Assembly (NCBI RefSeq): GCF_009769735.1 | Contig: NZ_WSRO01000002.1 | Location: 1,922,001 to 1,986,000 of the forward strand | Direction: 5' to 3' | DNA: 64,000 nt | Origin: Streptomyces sp. BA2 | GTDB lineage: Bacteria; Actinomycetota; Actinomycetes; Streptomycetales; Streptomycetaceae | In this document: positions 25,074 through 33,658 of the stretch, one piece after another | How the letters are laid out: every line of letters starts with the position of its first letter | Numbering within the stretch: the first letter of the stretch is position 1 | Made by a program: the position numbers and the translations under genes | Notes under the pieces: generated by a model | The model's input: only the letters and a program-made list of their open reading frames with translations | The model's database searches: none | Told to the model about the DNA's origin: nothing

Positions 25074-25191
25074 CCAGCCGAGCGCCTTACCGCGTTCATG
25101 CCAATTCAACGTTCATCGACGTCGCGCTGGCATTTGCAGGTCAGCAGCACCATGTCCCCCCATGCGCCCTCTCCCCCCACGAGGAGAAACG

Positions 25192-26436
25192 ATGCTCAGA
25201 CCGCACCTCCCCCGCGCCCGGTTCCGGGCGCTCATCGCCACCGCGTGTTGCGCCGTCCTCGGCGCAGGCCTGCTCGCCGGCGCGGGCAGCGCCGCCGCCG
25301 AGCAGGACAAGGACTCCGCGACGAAGGCCGCGGCCGGCTCCAAGGTCGTCGGGTACTTCACCGAGTGGGGCGTCTACGACCGGAATTACCACGTCAAGAA
25401 CATCGAGACGTCCGGCTCGGCAGGCAAGCTCACGCACATCAACTACGCCTTCGGCAACGTCCAGGGCGGCAAGTGCACGATGGGCGACGCCTACGCGGCG
25501 ACCGACAAGGCGTACACCGCCGACCAGTCCGTCGACGGTGTCGCCGACACCTGGGACCAGGACCTGCGCGGCAACTTCAACCAGCTGCGCAAGCTCAAGA
25601 AGGCCCATCCGGATCTGAAGGTCCTGTGGTCCTTCGGCGGCTGGACCTGGTCCGGCGGCTTCACCGAGGCCGCCAAGAACCCGGCCGCCTTCGCCCAGTC
25701 CTGCTACGACCTGGTCGAGAACTCCAAGTGGGCCGACGTCTTCGACGGGATCGACATCGACTGGGAGTACCCGGGCGCCTGCGGTCTGACCTGTGACACC
25801 AGCGGGCGCGCGGCGTACAAGGACCTGATGTCCGCGGTGCGTTCGAAGTTCGGCGGCGACAACCTCGTCACCGCGGCGATCCCGGCCGACGCCGAGGACG
25901 GCGGCAAGATCGACGCCGCCGACTACGCGGGCGCCGCCCAGTACGTCGACTGGTACAACCCGATGACGTACGACTACTTCGGCGCCTGGGAGGCGAAGGG
26001 TCCGACCGCCCCGCACTCGCCGCTGAAGACGTACGAGGGCGCTCCCAAGGCGAACTGGAATACCGACGCGACGATTCTGAAGCTCCAGGGTCTCGGCGTC
26101 CCGTCCGAGAAGCTACTGCTCGGCATCGGCTTCTACGGCCGCGGCTGGACAGGCGTCACGCAGAAGGAGCCCGGCGGCACCGCCACCGGGGCCGCCGCGG
26201 GCAAGTACGAGGCGGGCATCGACGACTACAAGGAACTCAAGGCCAAGTGCCCGGCCAACGGCACGGTCGGCGGGACCGCGTACGCGCACTGCGGGACCAA
26301 CTGGTGGAGCTATGACACCCCGGCGACCATCGCGGGGAAGATGGACTACAAGAACCAGGCCGGTCTTGGCGGCACCTTCTTCTGGGAGCTCAGCGGCGAC
26401 ACGGCGGACGGCGAACTGATCAAGGCCATCAACTAG
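25192..26436 (+). CDS. chiD: Secreted GH18 chitinase
   Basis: The 414-residue enzyme has a Sec signal peptide (to about residue 36, AGSAAAEQ) and a single GH18 domain with no binding module. The catalytic motif DGIDIDWE is intact with E192 as acid; SFGGWTWSGGF and YNPMTYDYFGAW are further conserved segments. It cleaves beta-1,4 bonds of chitin outside the cell. GAGGAG precedes the ATG at 25192. The position between acyl-CoA dehydrogenase and DUF6230 genes matches chiD (SCO1429) as I recall it, which is the basis of the symbol. Confidence 0.93.
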   Translation: MLRPHLPRARFRALIATACCAVLGAGLLAGAGSAAAEQDKDSATKAAAGSKVVGYFTEWGVYDRNYHVKNIETSGSAGKLTHINYAFGNVQGGKCTMGDAYAATDKAYTADQSVDGVADTWDQDLRGNFNQLRKLKKAHPDLKVLWSFGGWTWSGGFTEAAKNPAAFAQSCYDLVENSKWADVFDGIDIDWEYPGACGLTCDTSGRAAYKDLMSAVRSKFGGDNLVTAAIPADAEDGGKIDAADYAGAAQYVDWYNPMTYDYFGAWEAKGPTAPHSPLKTYEGAPKANWNTDATILKLQGLGVPSEKLLLGIGFYGRGWTGVTQKEPGGTATGAAAGKYEAGIDDYKELKAKCPANGTVGGTAYAHCGTNWWSYDTPATIAGKMDYKNQAGLGGTFFWELSGDTADGELIKAIN

Positions 26437-26455
26437 TCGATGGCGCGTGTGAGTT

Positions 26456-26483
26456 GGGGCGGGAGCCGGACGGCTCCCGCCCC
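26456..26483. terminator. Terminator of the chitinase gene
   Basis: A perfect 12-bp GC-rich stem (26456-26467 with 26472-26483, four-base loop) followed by TTCCT lies 20 bases after the chitinase stop. It can also serve the convergent TetR gene ending at 26508. Confidence 0.92.
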
Positions 26484-26507
26484 TTCCTCATGGTCGTCGA
26501 AGGGCCC

Positions 26508-27170
26508 TCACGGCCGCGACGGGGCCGGGAAGGACGGCTCGAAGGCCTCGATGACGCGCAGGGTGTCGCCGAGGGTCCGCACGAGGAGGTCGCAGACCGT
26601 CTCGCGCGGCAGACCCCGCTGACCGATCCAGTCGAGCGTGACTCCCTCGACGCTGCACAGCCAGCCGAGCAGCGCGGTGCGCGCAAGCTCCGGGATGTCG
26701 CGGCGGCCATACGCCCCGTCGGCGATCGCCCCGATCAAGGCCTCGCGCACACCGTCGCGTATGGCGTGCACCTCGGCGTCGAAGCCGACACCGCCGCTGA
26801 TGATGGTGCGGTACGCCGCCTGGTGGTGCTCGGCGTAGCGCAGATAGCCCTCGATGGTGCTGTGCACGCGCTCCACGGGCGGCAGGTCGTCGTGGCGCCC
26901 GGCGCGCGCGACCAGTTCCGCGACCGAGTCCTCGATGATCGCGAGGTAGTAGCCGCGCTTGGACTTGAAGTAGTAGTAGATCAGCCCCTTGGCGACGGAC
27001 GCCTGCTTGGCGATGTCATCCATCGACAGCGCGTCGTACGACGTGTCGGCGAACAACTTCCGCCCGATGGTGATGAGTTCGGCGCGGCGCGCCACGGATC
27101 TGTCGGTGCCGCGCGCCTGCGGGCGAGCGTCCGCGGGACGGCCGGTGCCGCGCTGTTGACTATTATTCAA
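26508..27170 (-). CDS. TetR family transcriptional regulator
   Basis: The 220-residue regulator has the TetR helix-turn-helix near residues 40-70 (LFADTSYDALSMDDIAKQA then VAKGLIYYYFKSKRGYY) and an all-helical ligand domain. TTG at 27170 is chosen because AGGG lies seven bases upstream; an ATG 90 bases earlier would add a low-quality N-terminus. It is divergent from the DUF6230 gene at 27305, which may be its target. The AT-rich start region with TTGA/TCAA arms (27155-27170) could be an autoregulatory site. Confidence 0.88.
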   Translation of the reverse strand: MNNSQQRGTGRPADARPQARGTDRSVARRAELITIGRKLFADTSYDALSMDDIAKQASVAKGLIYYYFKSKRGYYLAIIEDSVAELVARAGRHDDLPPVERVHSTIEGYLRYAEHHQAAYRTIISGGVGFDAEVHAIRDGVREALIGAIADGAYGRRDIPELARTALLGWLCSVEGVTLDWIGQRGLPRETVCDLLVRTLGDTLRVIEAFEPSFPAPSRP

Positions 27171-27304
27171 TTTCGGCCCTAGTCTCCAACTGCCTCGGGA
27201 ATCCGCAGTATGGCAGAAGCACGCCACCTGCCGTTTCCGCGCCCGAAGGCGCGCATCCACGCACTCCCCCTACGCACATGGACCGCCGTACGGGAGGAAG
27301 ACTT

Positions 27305-27919
27305 ATGAGCGCAGCGCGTACCCCCTTGCCCGAGGGCAGAACCTCCTGGAAGAAGACGGCCGTCGTGGCACTGCCGGCCGTCCTGGCCGTCGGCGCGATG
27401 GCCTCCGTGATGGCCGAGGGGGCGCTCGCCGCCTCCTTCGCCGTCTCCGGCACCAGCTTCCAGGTGTCATCGGGCAAGCTCACCAGCGAGGGCCTGTCCT
27501 CCTACGTACAGACCGACCGGGACATCGACGGCAAGGGGCACCCGGTGGCGCTCCTCGGGATCGGTGACGCGACCCTGTCCGACATCTGCCAGGCCGCCGA
27601 GGTCAAGACCCCGGTCGGCAACGTGGTGTTCAAGCTGACCGCGGGCGGCCCGGCGGGGAATGTCACCGCGAGCAATCTCATCATCGACGGCGAGGACCTG
27701 GAGGGCGACGCCCGCTTCGGCACGGCGGAGATCGGCCGGGACGCCTCGACCCTCGACGAGGTGCCCGGAATCAAGGGCGAGAAGGGGAAGTTCGGGCTGC
27801 AGGCCGGGGACATCACCGTCTCCGGGGTGAAGTCCAACGCCTGGTCGGCGACCGGCGGGAACTTCCGGCTCAAGGGCATGAAGGTCGATGTCAGCATCGG
27901 CGGCAAGAAGTGCTTCTGA
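27305..27919 (+). CDS. DUF6230 family protein
   Basis: The 204-residue protein has one hydrophobic N-terminal segment (about residues 18-40, ending GALAASF), consistent with export or anchoring, and a beta-rich remainder with one cysteine near the middle (SDICQAAE) and one near the end (KKCF). A GGGAGGAAG site precedes the ATG. It overlaps the DUF6114 gene by ten bases, the usual actinobacterial pairing. The function of the pair is unknown; the downstream protein shares the segment-like repeat of beta structure. Confidence 0.88.
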   Translation: MSAARTPLPEGRTSWKKTAVVALPAVLAVGAMASVMAEGALAASFAVSGTSFQVSSGKLTSEGLSSYVQTDRDIDGKGHPVALLGIGDATLSDICQAAEVKTPVGNVVFKLTAGGPAGNVTASNLIIDGEDLEGDARFGTAEIGRDASTLDEVPGIKGEKGKFGLQAGDITVSGVKSNAWSATGGNFRLKGMKVDVSIGGKKCF

Positions 27920-28914
27920 CCGGCGGCCGAAGAGCCGGAGTCAGAGCGTGGGGAAGGGACGGCGGCGGCTGGCTGGACAAGCGGCTGCCACTGCCGGAAG
28001 CGCGCCGGGTGCTGCGCAGGTGGCGGCGCACACGGCCCTTCTGGGGCGGCCTGCTGCTGGTTCTCGGCGGCGCGGAACTCCTCCTCGTGCCTCTCTCGCC
28101 CCTGACGGTCCTGGTCAGCCTGGGGCTCGGCGGGCTCGCGGCGATCGGCATCGGGCTCGCACTGATCGCCGCCGGGATCTTCCTGTGGCTGCTGCCGCAC
28201 GCCCACCACTATGTGAGCGTCAACGCCCTGATCCTGTCGGTGCTTTCGTTCGCGGCCACGAATCTCGGCGGGTTCCTGGTGGGCATGGTGCTCGGCATCG
28301 TCGGCAGCGCGATGGGCTTCGGGTGGACGGCGGTGCCCGAGGGCGCCGAGGAGGATCCTGAGCGGCCGAAGGTGCGGGACGGGCAGGGCACGCGGACGCT
28401 CGGCGTGCTGCTTCCGGTGGTCATCGTGGGGGCGACGCTGTGGGGCGGGACTCCGGCGAAGGCGGCTCCCGACGCAGCGGTCAAGGCGGCTCCCGGCGAG
28501 GCGATCGTGGCGGCCCGCACTCCGCCGACGGTCACCACCACGCTCTTCTCGCCGCAGGGGTTCCTCCTGGCCGGCGTGCGCGAGATCCCAACGGCTGACG
28601 GGCCGTTGAAGGTCATGGTGCTGAAGATGAAGGCCGCCTCGCTGACCGACTACCGGCTCACGACGCGCGACGGGAGCGAGGAACTCGCCCTGGGCGCCGA
28701 CACCTTGGACCTCAGCGGCTCGGTCACGCTCTATCTGACCAAGTTCAAGGGCTGCCTGGAGGGGCTGCTCTGTCTGACCTTCACGCCCGACAAGCTGCCG
28801 GTGCCGCCCGTCGTGCCGCCGTTCGTCTTCATGACCGACGTACAGGCCGAACAGGCCCTGGTCACTTCGGACTTGATCGTCGCGGGCGGACTCACCCTGA
28901 AGGCGTCGACATGA
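27910..28914 (+). CDS. DUF6114 family membrane protein
   Basis: The 334-residue protein has about four membrane helices in its first 130 residues (WGGLLLVLGGAELLLVPLS and similar), a fifth near residues 155-175, and a C-terminal beta-rich domain related to that of DUF6230 (VMVLKMKAASLTDYRL). GTG at 27910 overlaps the DUF6230 stop and no later good start exists, so translation is probably coupled. The role is unknown. The gene ends in a 14-bp tandem duplication. Confidence 0.85.
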   Translation: MLLTGGRRAGVRAWGRDGGGWLDKRLPLPEARRVLRRWRRTRPFWGGLLLVLGGAELLLVPLSPLTVLVSLGLGGLAAIGIGLALIAAGIFLWLLPHAHHYVSVNALILSVLSFAATNLGGFLVGMVLGIVGSAMGFGWTAVPEGAEEDPERPKVRDGQGTRTLGVLLPVVIVGATLWGGTPAKAAPDAAVKAAPGEAIVAARTPPTVTTTLFSPQGFLLAGVREIPTADGPLKVMVLKMKAASLTDYRLTTRDGSEELALGADTLDLSGSVTLYLTKFKGCLEGLLCLTFTPDKLPVPPVVPPFVFMTDVQAEQALVTSDLIVAGGLTLKAST

Positions 28915-28928
28915 AGGCGTCAGCATGA
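28898..28928 (+). repeat. 14-bp tandem duplication bridging two genes
   Basis: TGAAGGCGTCGACA (28898-28911) is followed directly by TGAAGGCGTCAGCA (28912-28925). The duplication creates a five-codon frame, MKASA (28911-28928), whose ATG overlaps the DUF6114 stop and whose TGA overlaps the ATG of the next gene. Confidence 0.85.
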
Positions 28929-29845
28929 TCCAGATCCAGGCCGCCCTCTTCTGGGCGTACGCGATCGGCGCGACGTTCGCGCTCTCCGCCGGGCGGCAGC
29001 TCCAGGTGTGGGAGCGGATCAACGCGGGCGAGGGGCCGCGCACGCGCAGCCGCGCCGCCAATCCGTATCTGGCGCTCACCGCGCTGTTCGCGGCGGTCCT
29101 GATGGTGCCGACGGGTCTCTTCCTGCTCTGGCAGAACCCCGCGTGGGCGACGATGCACGTCGCGGGCGGGCACGACGACGTGTGGGCGGGGTTCGTGCTC
29201 TTCTACGCGGGCGGGATTCCCGTCGCCGCGATCATCGGGTTCCTGGTGGCGCAGGGGCTCGTCCTGGTGGGGGCGGGCTACTGGGCGTATCTCCAGTGCG
29301 TGGGCGGGTACTTCCTGCTGTTCGGGACGCTGGTCCACGGCTGGGACGGCAGGGGGTACGAGCGGTTCTTCTCCCCCGAGGCCCGGGACTTCGCGGGCTG
29401 GCGGCAGGACAGCGTGGTCAACCACGTACTGGACTTCGCGACGTCCGGGACGTTCCTCGCGCTGCTAGTCTTCGGCGCGGCCGTGATCGGCACGATGCTG
29501 TTGACGGAGATCGGCTGGCTGATGGAGGGCTGGTCGCTGCCGGGCGCGGACGAGGACCGGAAGGTGCACCGGTTCCTGGCGATCGCCATCGCGGCGGCCG
29601 GGGTCTACGGCCTGCCGTTCGTCGGCGCGCTCGTCGCGAGCGTCCTCGTCCGCCTCCTGGGCGGGTGGATCGGCCTGCCGCTGTTCGCGGTCGTCGCGGG
29701 GCTCACGCTGCTGTCGCGGCGCTCGCCCGTGCGCTGGCTCTACGGTCTGGTGGGCGTGGTGCACCGGCACTGGCGGGCGGATCTCGATCCGGGGCAGGCC
29801 TACGACGGTCAGGAGACCGGGGTCACATCAGACCGGTCTGCGTGA
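28925..29845 (+). CDS. Polytopic membrane protein of unknown function
   Basis: The 306-residue protein has about seven or eight hydrophobic helices and a central polar loop containing HGWDGRGYERFFSPEARDF. The sequence is aromatic- and glycine-rich and matches no transporter family that I recognise. It follows the DUF6230-DUF6114 pair with coupled translation, so the three likely work together in the membrane. The ATG at 28925 has AAGG seven bases upstream. Its 3' end overlaps a small convergent gene by 23 bases. Confidence 0.75.
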   Translation: MIQIQAALFWAYAIGATFALSAGRQLQVWERINAGEGPRTRSRAANPYLALTALFAAVLMVPTGLFLLWQNPAWATMHVAGGHDDVWAGFVLFYAGGIPVAAIIGFLVAQGLVLVGAGYWAYLQCVGGYFLLFGTLVHGWDGRGYERFFSPEARDFAGWRQDSVVNHVLDFATSGTFLALLVFGAAVIGTMLLTEIGWLMEGWSLPGADEDRKVHRFLAIAIAAAGVYGLPFVGALVASVLVRLLGGWIGLPLFAVVAGLTLLSRRSPVRWLYGLVGVVHRHWRADLDPGQAYDGQETGVTSDRSA

Positions 29846-29978
29846 CGAGCATCGCGAGGACGACGACGAGCGTCCAGCCGAGGACGTGCTCCAGCACCTT
29901 CGGGCCGTCTTCCTTGGGGCCGCCGGTGCGGGTGGTCGCTCGGGGCTGTGCGGTGGCAGTGGCTGTGGCAGCGGTCAT
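29823..29978 (-). CDS. SCO1431-family small membrane protein
   Basis: The 51-residue protein has a Thr/Ala-rich N-terminus and one C-terminal membrane helix after the conserved segment GPKEDGPKVLEHVLGW, ending in MLVTQTGLM. It matches the small family named after SCO1431. The ATG at 29978 is preferred over an in-frame ATG at 30062 because the upstream extension is unlike the family. It overlaps the convergent membrane gene by 23 bases. Function unknown. Confidence 0.8.
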   Translation of the reverse strand: MTAATATATAQPRATTRTGGPKEDGPKVLEHVLGWTLVVVLAMLVTQTGLM

Positions 29979-30097
29979 GGCATCACTCGATACGTATGCG
30001 TCACGCCTCTCGACGCGACGTCCGGCAGCGGACTCCCCCCACTGACCCATCCACCTTGCCATCGGATTCCGCGGTCGCGGGCGAGAGCTTGGTCACT

Positions 30098-30109
30098 AAC
30101 CGGCCGGTT
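30098..30109. promoter_or_regulatory. 12-bp perfect palindrome before the M1 peptidase gene
   Basis: AACCGGCCGGTT is perfectly palindromic and lies 140 bases before the M1 peptidase start in the divergent gap 29979-30248. It could be an operator. Confidence 0.4.
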
Positions 30110-30137
30110 CCCGTGCAACTCGGGCCCAGTGCCGTGC

Positions 30138-30197
30138 GTCTCAGTACGAGTGGTGGGGCACATCCACGTCTCGCTACGGGTGGTGGGACACCCCCAG
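30138..30197. repeat. Two tandem 30-bp repeats upstream of the M1 peptidase gene
   Basis: Units 30138-30167 and 30168-30197 share 23 of 30 bases, with the conserved core TACGnGTGGTGGG followed by CAC. They end 51 bases before the ATG, a position suitable for a repeated regulator-binding site or a leader duplication. Confidence 0.75.
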
Positions 30198-30248
30198 GCG
30201 CACCCCCCGCCGACTCGTCCGCGCAACCTTCCGACCGAAAGGTTTCCG

Positions 30249-31748
30249 ATGAGCACGCACCGGACGCACCGGCCGTACCGGACGCCCCGCCGCAGAGCGC
30301 GGCTCGCCCTCGCGGCCGCCGTCACCGTGACGGCGGCTCTCACCGGCACGGCGTCGCAGGCCGCGCCGTCCGCACCGGGGACACCGTCACCCGGCGCGCC
30401 CGGCCTGGGCGACCCGATGTTCCCGCTGGACGGGAACGGCGGATACCGCGTCGACCGCTACACCCTGGACTTCGACTGGCAGGCCCCGAAGACACCGTTC
30501 GAGGCGACGGCGACGATCAGGGCCACCGCCACACAGTCGCTCTCCCGCTTCAATCTGGACTTCGGGGGCAACACCCTGCACGGCGTGAAGGTCGACGGCT
30601 CAGCGGCGCGCACGTCCCGCGCCGGGGACGAGCTGACGGTCACGCCCAAGTCCCCGATCGCGAAGGGGCGTACGTTCACCGCGAAGGTCACGTACACCGC
30701 CGACCCGACGCAGACGCGGCACCGTGACGACGCCATCGAGGACTACGGCTGGATACCCACCCCCGACGGCACGGTGGTCTACCCCCAGCCGAACGGGGCC
30801 CGGCTGATCTTCCCGGCCAACGACCACCCGAGCCAGCGCGCGCCGATCACCTTCCGCATCACCACGCCGAAGGATCTGACGGCGGTCGCGAACGGCAGGC
30901 TGGTCGACCGCGCGGAGCGGCCCGGTGACCGGGTGCGCTGGACGTACGACTCCGAACAGCCGCTGTCCACGCAGCTGGTGCAGCTGGCGGTCGGCAAGTT
31001 CAAGCTGGTGGACGGCAAGGGCCCGGGCGGCCTGCCGCTGCGCGACGTGGTCCCGGAGGCCTTGGTCGAGCCGACGGCGGAGTACCGCGAACTCACGCCC
31101 GACCACCTCACCTGGCTCCAGGAAAAGCTCGGCCCCTACCCCTTCAACCGCTACGGCCTCCTGGTCGGCGACACGGACCTGGCAGTCGCCCTGGAGACCC
31201 AGACTCTCTCGCTCATCCCGAAGGCCGACCTCCTGGGCACGAAGGTCGACGCCGAGCGGAACATGGTGCACGAACTGACCCATCAGTGGTTCGGCGACAG
31301 CGTGGCCCTGAAGAGCTGGTCCGACCTGTGGGTGAGCGAGGGGCACGCCCGCTTCTACGAGCGGATGTACTCCGAGGAGCACGGCGGCGACAGCTTCGAG
31401 GCCGCCATGAAGACGGCGTACGCCGCTCACGACCAGTGGCGCCACGACTTCGGCGCCCCCGCGGAGCCGACCGAGCCGAACCTCTTCAAGCGCATGCGGT
31501 ACGACGGCTCGGCCCTGGTCCTGTACGCCCTGCGGGAGCAGGTCGGCAACGCGAAGTTCGAGAAGATCGAGCGGGCGTGGCTGAGCGAATTCCGCGGAAG
31601 GACCGCGAGCACGCAGCAGTTCATCGACCTGGCGTCGAAGACCGCGGGCGAGGACCTGGAAGCCTTCCTGCGACCGTGGCTGTACGGCTCGAAGACGCCG
31701 CCGATGCCGGGGCATCCGGACTGGGTGGTGGACCCGGTCAAGGGCTGA
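30249..31748 (+). CDS. Secreted M1 family metallopeptidase
   Basis: The 499-residue gluzincin peptidase has a Sec signal peptide (basic start, hydrophobic 17-33, cleavage after about 39 in SQAAPSA), an N-terminal beta domain and a catalytic domain. The zinc site is H341-E-x2-H345 in HELTHQWFGD with E364 in VSEGHARFYE. The exopeptidase motif GAMEN of classical M1 enzymes is replaced by ALETQ at 314-318. It is extracellular and probably acts on peptides. AAAGG precedes the ATG. It is monocistronic, with a small gene 127 bases downstream. Confidence 0.92.
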   Translation: MSTHRTHRPYRTPRRRARLALAAAVTVTAALTGTASQAAPSAPGTPSPGAPGLGDPMFPLDGNGGYRVDRYTLDFDWQAPKTPFEATATIRATATQSLSRFNLDFGGNTLHGVKVDGSAARTSRAGDELTVTPKSPIAKGRTFTAKVTYTADPTQTRHRDDAIEDYGWIPTPDGTVVYPQPNGARLIFPANDHPSQRAPITFRITTPKDLTAVANGRLVDRAERPGDRVRWTYDSEQPLSTQLVQLAVGKFKLVDGKGPGGLPLRDVVPEALVEPTAEYRELTPDHLTWLQEKLGPYPFNRYGLLVGDTDLAVALETQTLSLIPKADLLGTKVDAERNMVHELTHQWFGDSVALKSWSDLWVSEGHARFYERMYSEEHGGDSFEAAMKTAYAAHDQWRHDFGAPAEPTEPNLFKRMRYDGSALVLYALREQVGNAKFEKIERAWLSEFRGRTASTQQFIDLASKTAGEDLEAFLRPWLYGSKTPPMPGHPDWVVDPVKG

Positions 31749-31875
31749 GGCCCCTGCTCACCCGGCCCGTCGTCCGGCGGCGGCGTTCGTGTGAAGTGCG
31801 CCATCGATCGCTTGTACGGCGGGATCCGCGGGTGATCCGGGGTTACGTTGGGCTTCCGCCGAGCTGGGAGGTCTC

Positions 31876-32064
31876 ATGTCGAACGACGAGGTCTACGACG
31901 ACGAGCAGGAGCGGAGACGACCGCCACTGCTGGGCACGGAGATGCGGGAGGCGACGTTGCCCGACGGCACTCAGGCGGTGGTCGTGGTACAGGCCGGCAC
32001 GTCCCAGGCCGAGGTGGACGAGAAGGCCGCACGGATGCGGCGGGGTACGCCCGAGGGGAAGTAG
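31876..32064 (+). CDS. Small acidic hypothetical protein
   Basis: The 62-residue protein is acidic at its start (MSNDEVYDDEQERRR) with a short beta-prone middle (ATLPDGTQAVVVVQAGT) and a basic tail. GGGAGG lies five bases before the ATG and codons are typical of the genome. It ends 14 bases before a strong terminator. No family was recognised. Confidence 0.72.
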   Translation: MSNDEVYDDEQERRRPPLLGTEMREATLPDGTQAVVVVQAGTSQAEVDEKAARMRRGTPEGK

Positions 32065-32078
32065 TAACCCCTACAGTC

Positions 32079-32119
32079 ACCGACGGCCCCTCCCGGATGT
32101 GCGGGGAGGGGCCGTCGGT
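32079..32119 (+). terminator. Terminator after the small acidic protein gene
   Basis: A perfect 16-bp stem (32079-32094 with 32104-32119) with a nine-base loop starts 14 bases after the TAG stop region of the 62-residue gene. Confidence 0.92.
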
Positions 32120-32121
32120 GT

Positions 32122-32196
32122 GCTGTACAGATCGACAAGCGGACCTTCAAGGAGTGGCTGGACCTGCACTTGACCGGTCTGGCCTCCATCCGCTGA
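32122..32196 (+). pseudogene. Coding remnant without a start codon
   Basis: Directly after the terminator arm a short frame reads QIDKRTFKEWLDLH, then LTGLASIR and a TGA at 32194. Nineteen of the twenty codons from GAC to CGC end in G or C, as in real genes, but there is no start codon and the frame is blocked upstream by the terminator. It looks like the surviving C-terminus of a lost gene. No parent family was recognised. Confidence 0.45.
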
Positions 32197-32245
32197 CCTA
32201 CATGCCGCTGGTCATGCACGCCACCCGCATCCACTGCGCCACCCC

Positions 32246-32289
32246 GCACGAAGGCCCCCTCTCCGCTGTGTGGAGAGGGGCCCGCGTGC
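32246..32289. terminator. Terminator of the C39-like peptidase gene
   Basis: An imperfect stem with outer arms GCACG (32246-32250) and CGTGC (32285-32289) and a 9-bp inner stem CCCCTCTCC/GGAGAGGGG lies just beyond the minus-strand stop at 32294. It may act in both directions. Confidence 0.8.
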
Positions 32290-32293
32290 TACC

Positions 32294-33658
32294 TCAGTGG
32301 ATCCCCACGTCGGCCAGCGCCGCCTTCTGCTTTGTCGAGAGTTTCGTCGGGAAGTACAGGTAGCAGACGCCTCCCGTGCCGGAGACCACCTTGCCCGTGG
32401 AGTTGTAGCGCTTCGTGCGGAGCCAGATGTTTTCCCACTCGCGGCGCTTGTAGATCCGGCGCACCGCCGAATTGCTCGGTGATGCCGGGTCGTTGGCGAT
32501 CACGCCGCCCTTCGGCGTGAAGCCGATCACCGTCATCAGGTGGCCCGCCGTGCCGTAGCCGGCGCCCGTCAGTTCCTCCTTGAGGAACGACTGCGACGTT
32601 ATGACCGGGATGCCCGCCGCGATCAGCGACTCCAGTTCGGTGAGTGAGGCGAGGCGGGTGACGACGCCCTGCATGTCCTTGTACGTGGACGCGTACGCCG
32701 CGTTGAAGGGCCAGTTGCCGCAGCCCGCGTACTGGTAGTCGAACGTGTAGCGCGCCGCGTGGCACACCTGAGGGTCCGCGTAGGACGGGTCGACCCAGGC
32801 GAGGTCGTCCGCCGTCGGCTTGCGGCCCCAGTACTCGATGATCATCTGCGAGGAGGTGGGGCTGCACCAGGCCTCGCCGCCGTTGTCGTACTCCGGGTAC
32901 TGGCCGACGTGGGTCTCCTGCGAGTAGCGCGGGACCGTCAGCTCCTTGGCGAGCCCCGGCTCGGACGCCGGGACGGTGAAGCGGTCGGGGACGGCGGACG
33001 CCATCGCGCCGAGCCGCCACACAGTGGGCGTCGCCGTGGCGCCCGGCTTGCGGTACAGGGTCAGGCGCAGCCGGTACGAGACGAGGCGAAGCCCCGTCGT
33101 CGTGTCGTCGATGGAGAAGGTGTCCGTCCAGATGCTCGACTTTCCGTCGCTCTGGTCGTCGACCGACGTACGGCGGATGTCCTTCTCCTTGTCGTCGCCC
33201 GAGGCCCAGCGGCCGAGGACGTACCAGGGAGTTTTCGCCTTGTCCGAGTACGTTCCCTGGATCTCCACCTGGAGCCACGTGCCGGTGGGCGTGCGGGCGT
33301 TCCAGGAGGCGACGACCTCCGTCGCGGGGACGGTGGGACGGTGCACGGGCGAGGTCCACCGGGCGTACTCCCAGGTGGCGGTCTTGCCGGTGTGCGGGTC
33401 GGCGTAGTCGGTGCGGCCCGCGGCCTCGGCGATCTCCACGGCCGGGCGGGCTCCGGAGACGGCACGGGTGCCCTCGGCGGTGCCGGCGCTCCAGTCCGCG
33501 TGCGAGGCCCAGAAGCGGTTGTTCACGGGCCGCTTCGCGCGCGGCGCCGGGCGCAGGCCGCCCGAGGCGAGCGCCGGGCTCGCGGTGGCGGCCAGCGCTG
33601 CCACGGCCGCGGCCGCGGTCAGGACGGTTCTGCGGGACATGTCATCAGCTCGGTCCAT
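32294..33658 (-). CDS. Secreted C39-like papain-fold peptidase
   Basis: The 454-residue protein starts with a twin-arginine-like signal (SRRTVL at 8-13, hydrophobic to about 32). Residues 40-235 form a beta-rich domain, and the C-terminal domain is a C39-like peptidase with C265 in GGEAWCSPTSSQ, H373 in GHLMTVIGF and D390 in ANDPA. It is predicted to be exported and to cleave peptides or a cell-wall linked substrate. The first ATG (33658) has a G-rich site upstream; an ATG at 33640 is possible. Confidence 0.88.
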   Translation of the reverse strand: MDRADDMSRRTVLTAAAAVAALAATASPALASGGLRPAPRAKRPVNNRFWASHADWSAGTAEGTRAVSGARPAVEIAEAAGRTDYADPHTGKTATWEYARWTSPVHRPTVPATEVVASWNARTPTGTWLQVEIQGTYSDKAKTPWYVLGRWASGDDKEKDIRRTSVDDQSDGKSSIWTDTFSIDDTTTGLRLVSYRLRLTLYRKPGATATPTVWRLGAMASAVPDRFTVPASEPGLAKELTVPRYSQETHVGQYPEYDNGGEAWCSPTSSQMIIEYWGRKPTADDLAWVDPSYADPQVCHAARYTFDYQYAGCGNWPFNAAYASTYKDMQGVVTRLASLTELESLIAAGIPVITSQSFLKEELTGAGYGTAGHLMTVIGFTPKGGVIANDPASPSNSAVRRIYKRREWENIWLRTKRYNSTGKVVSGTGGVCYLYFPTKLSTKQKAALADVGIH

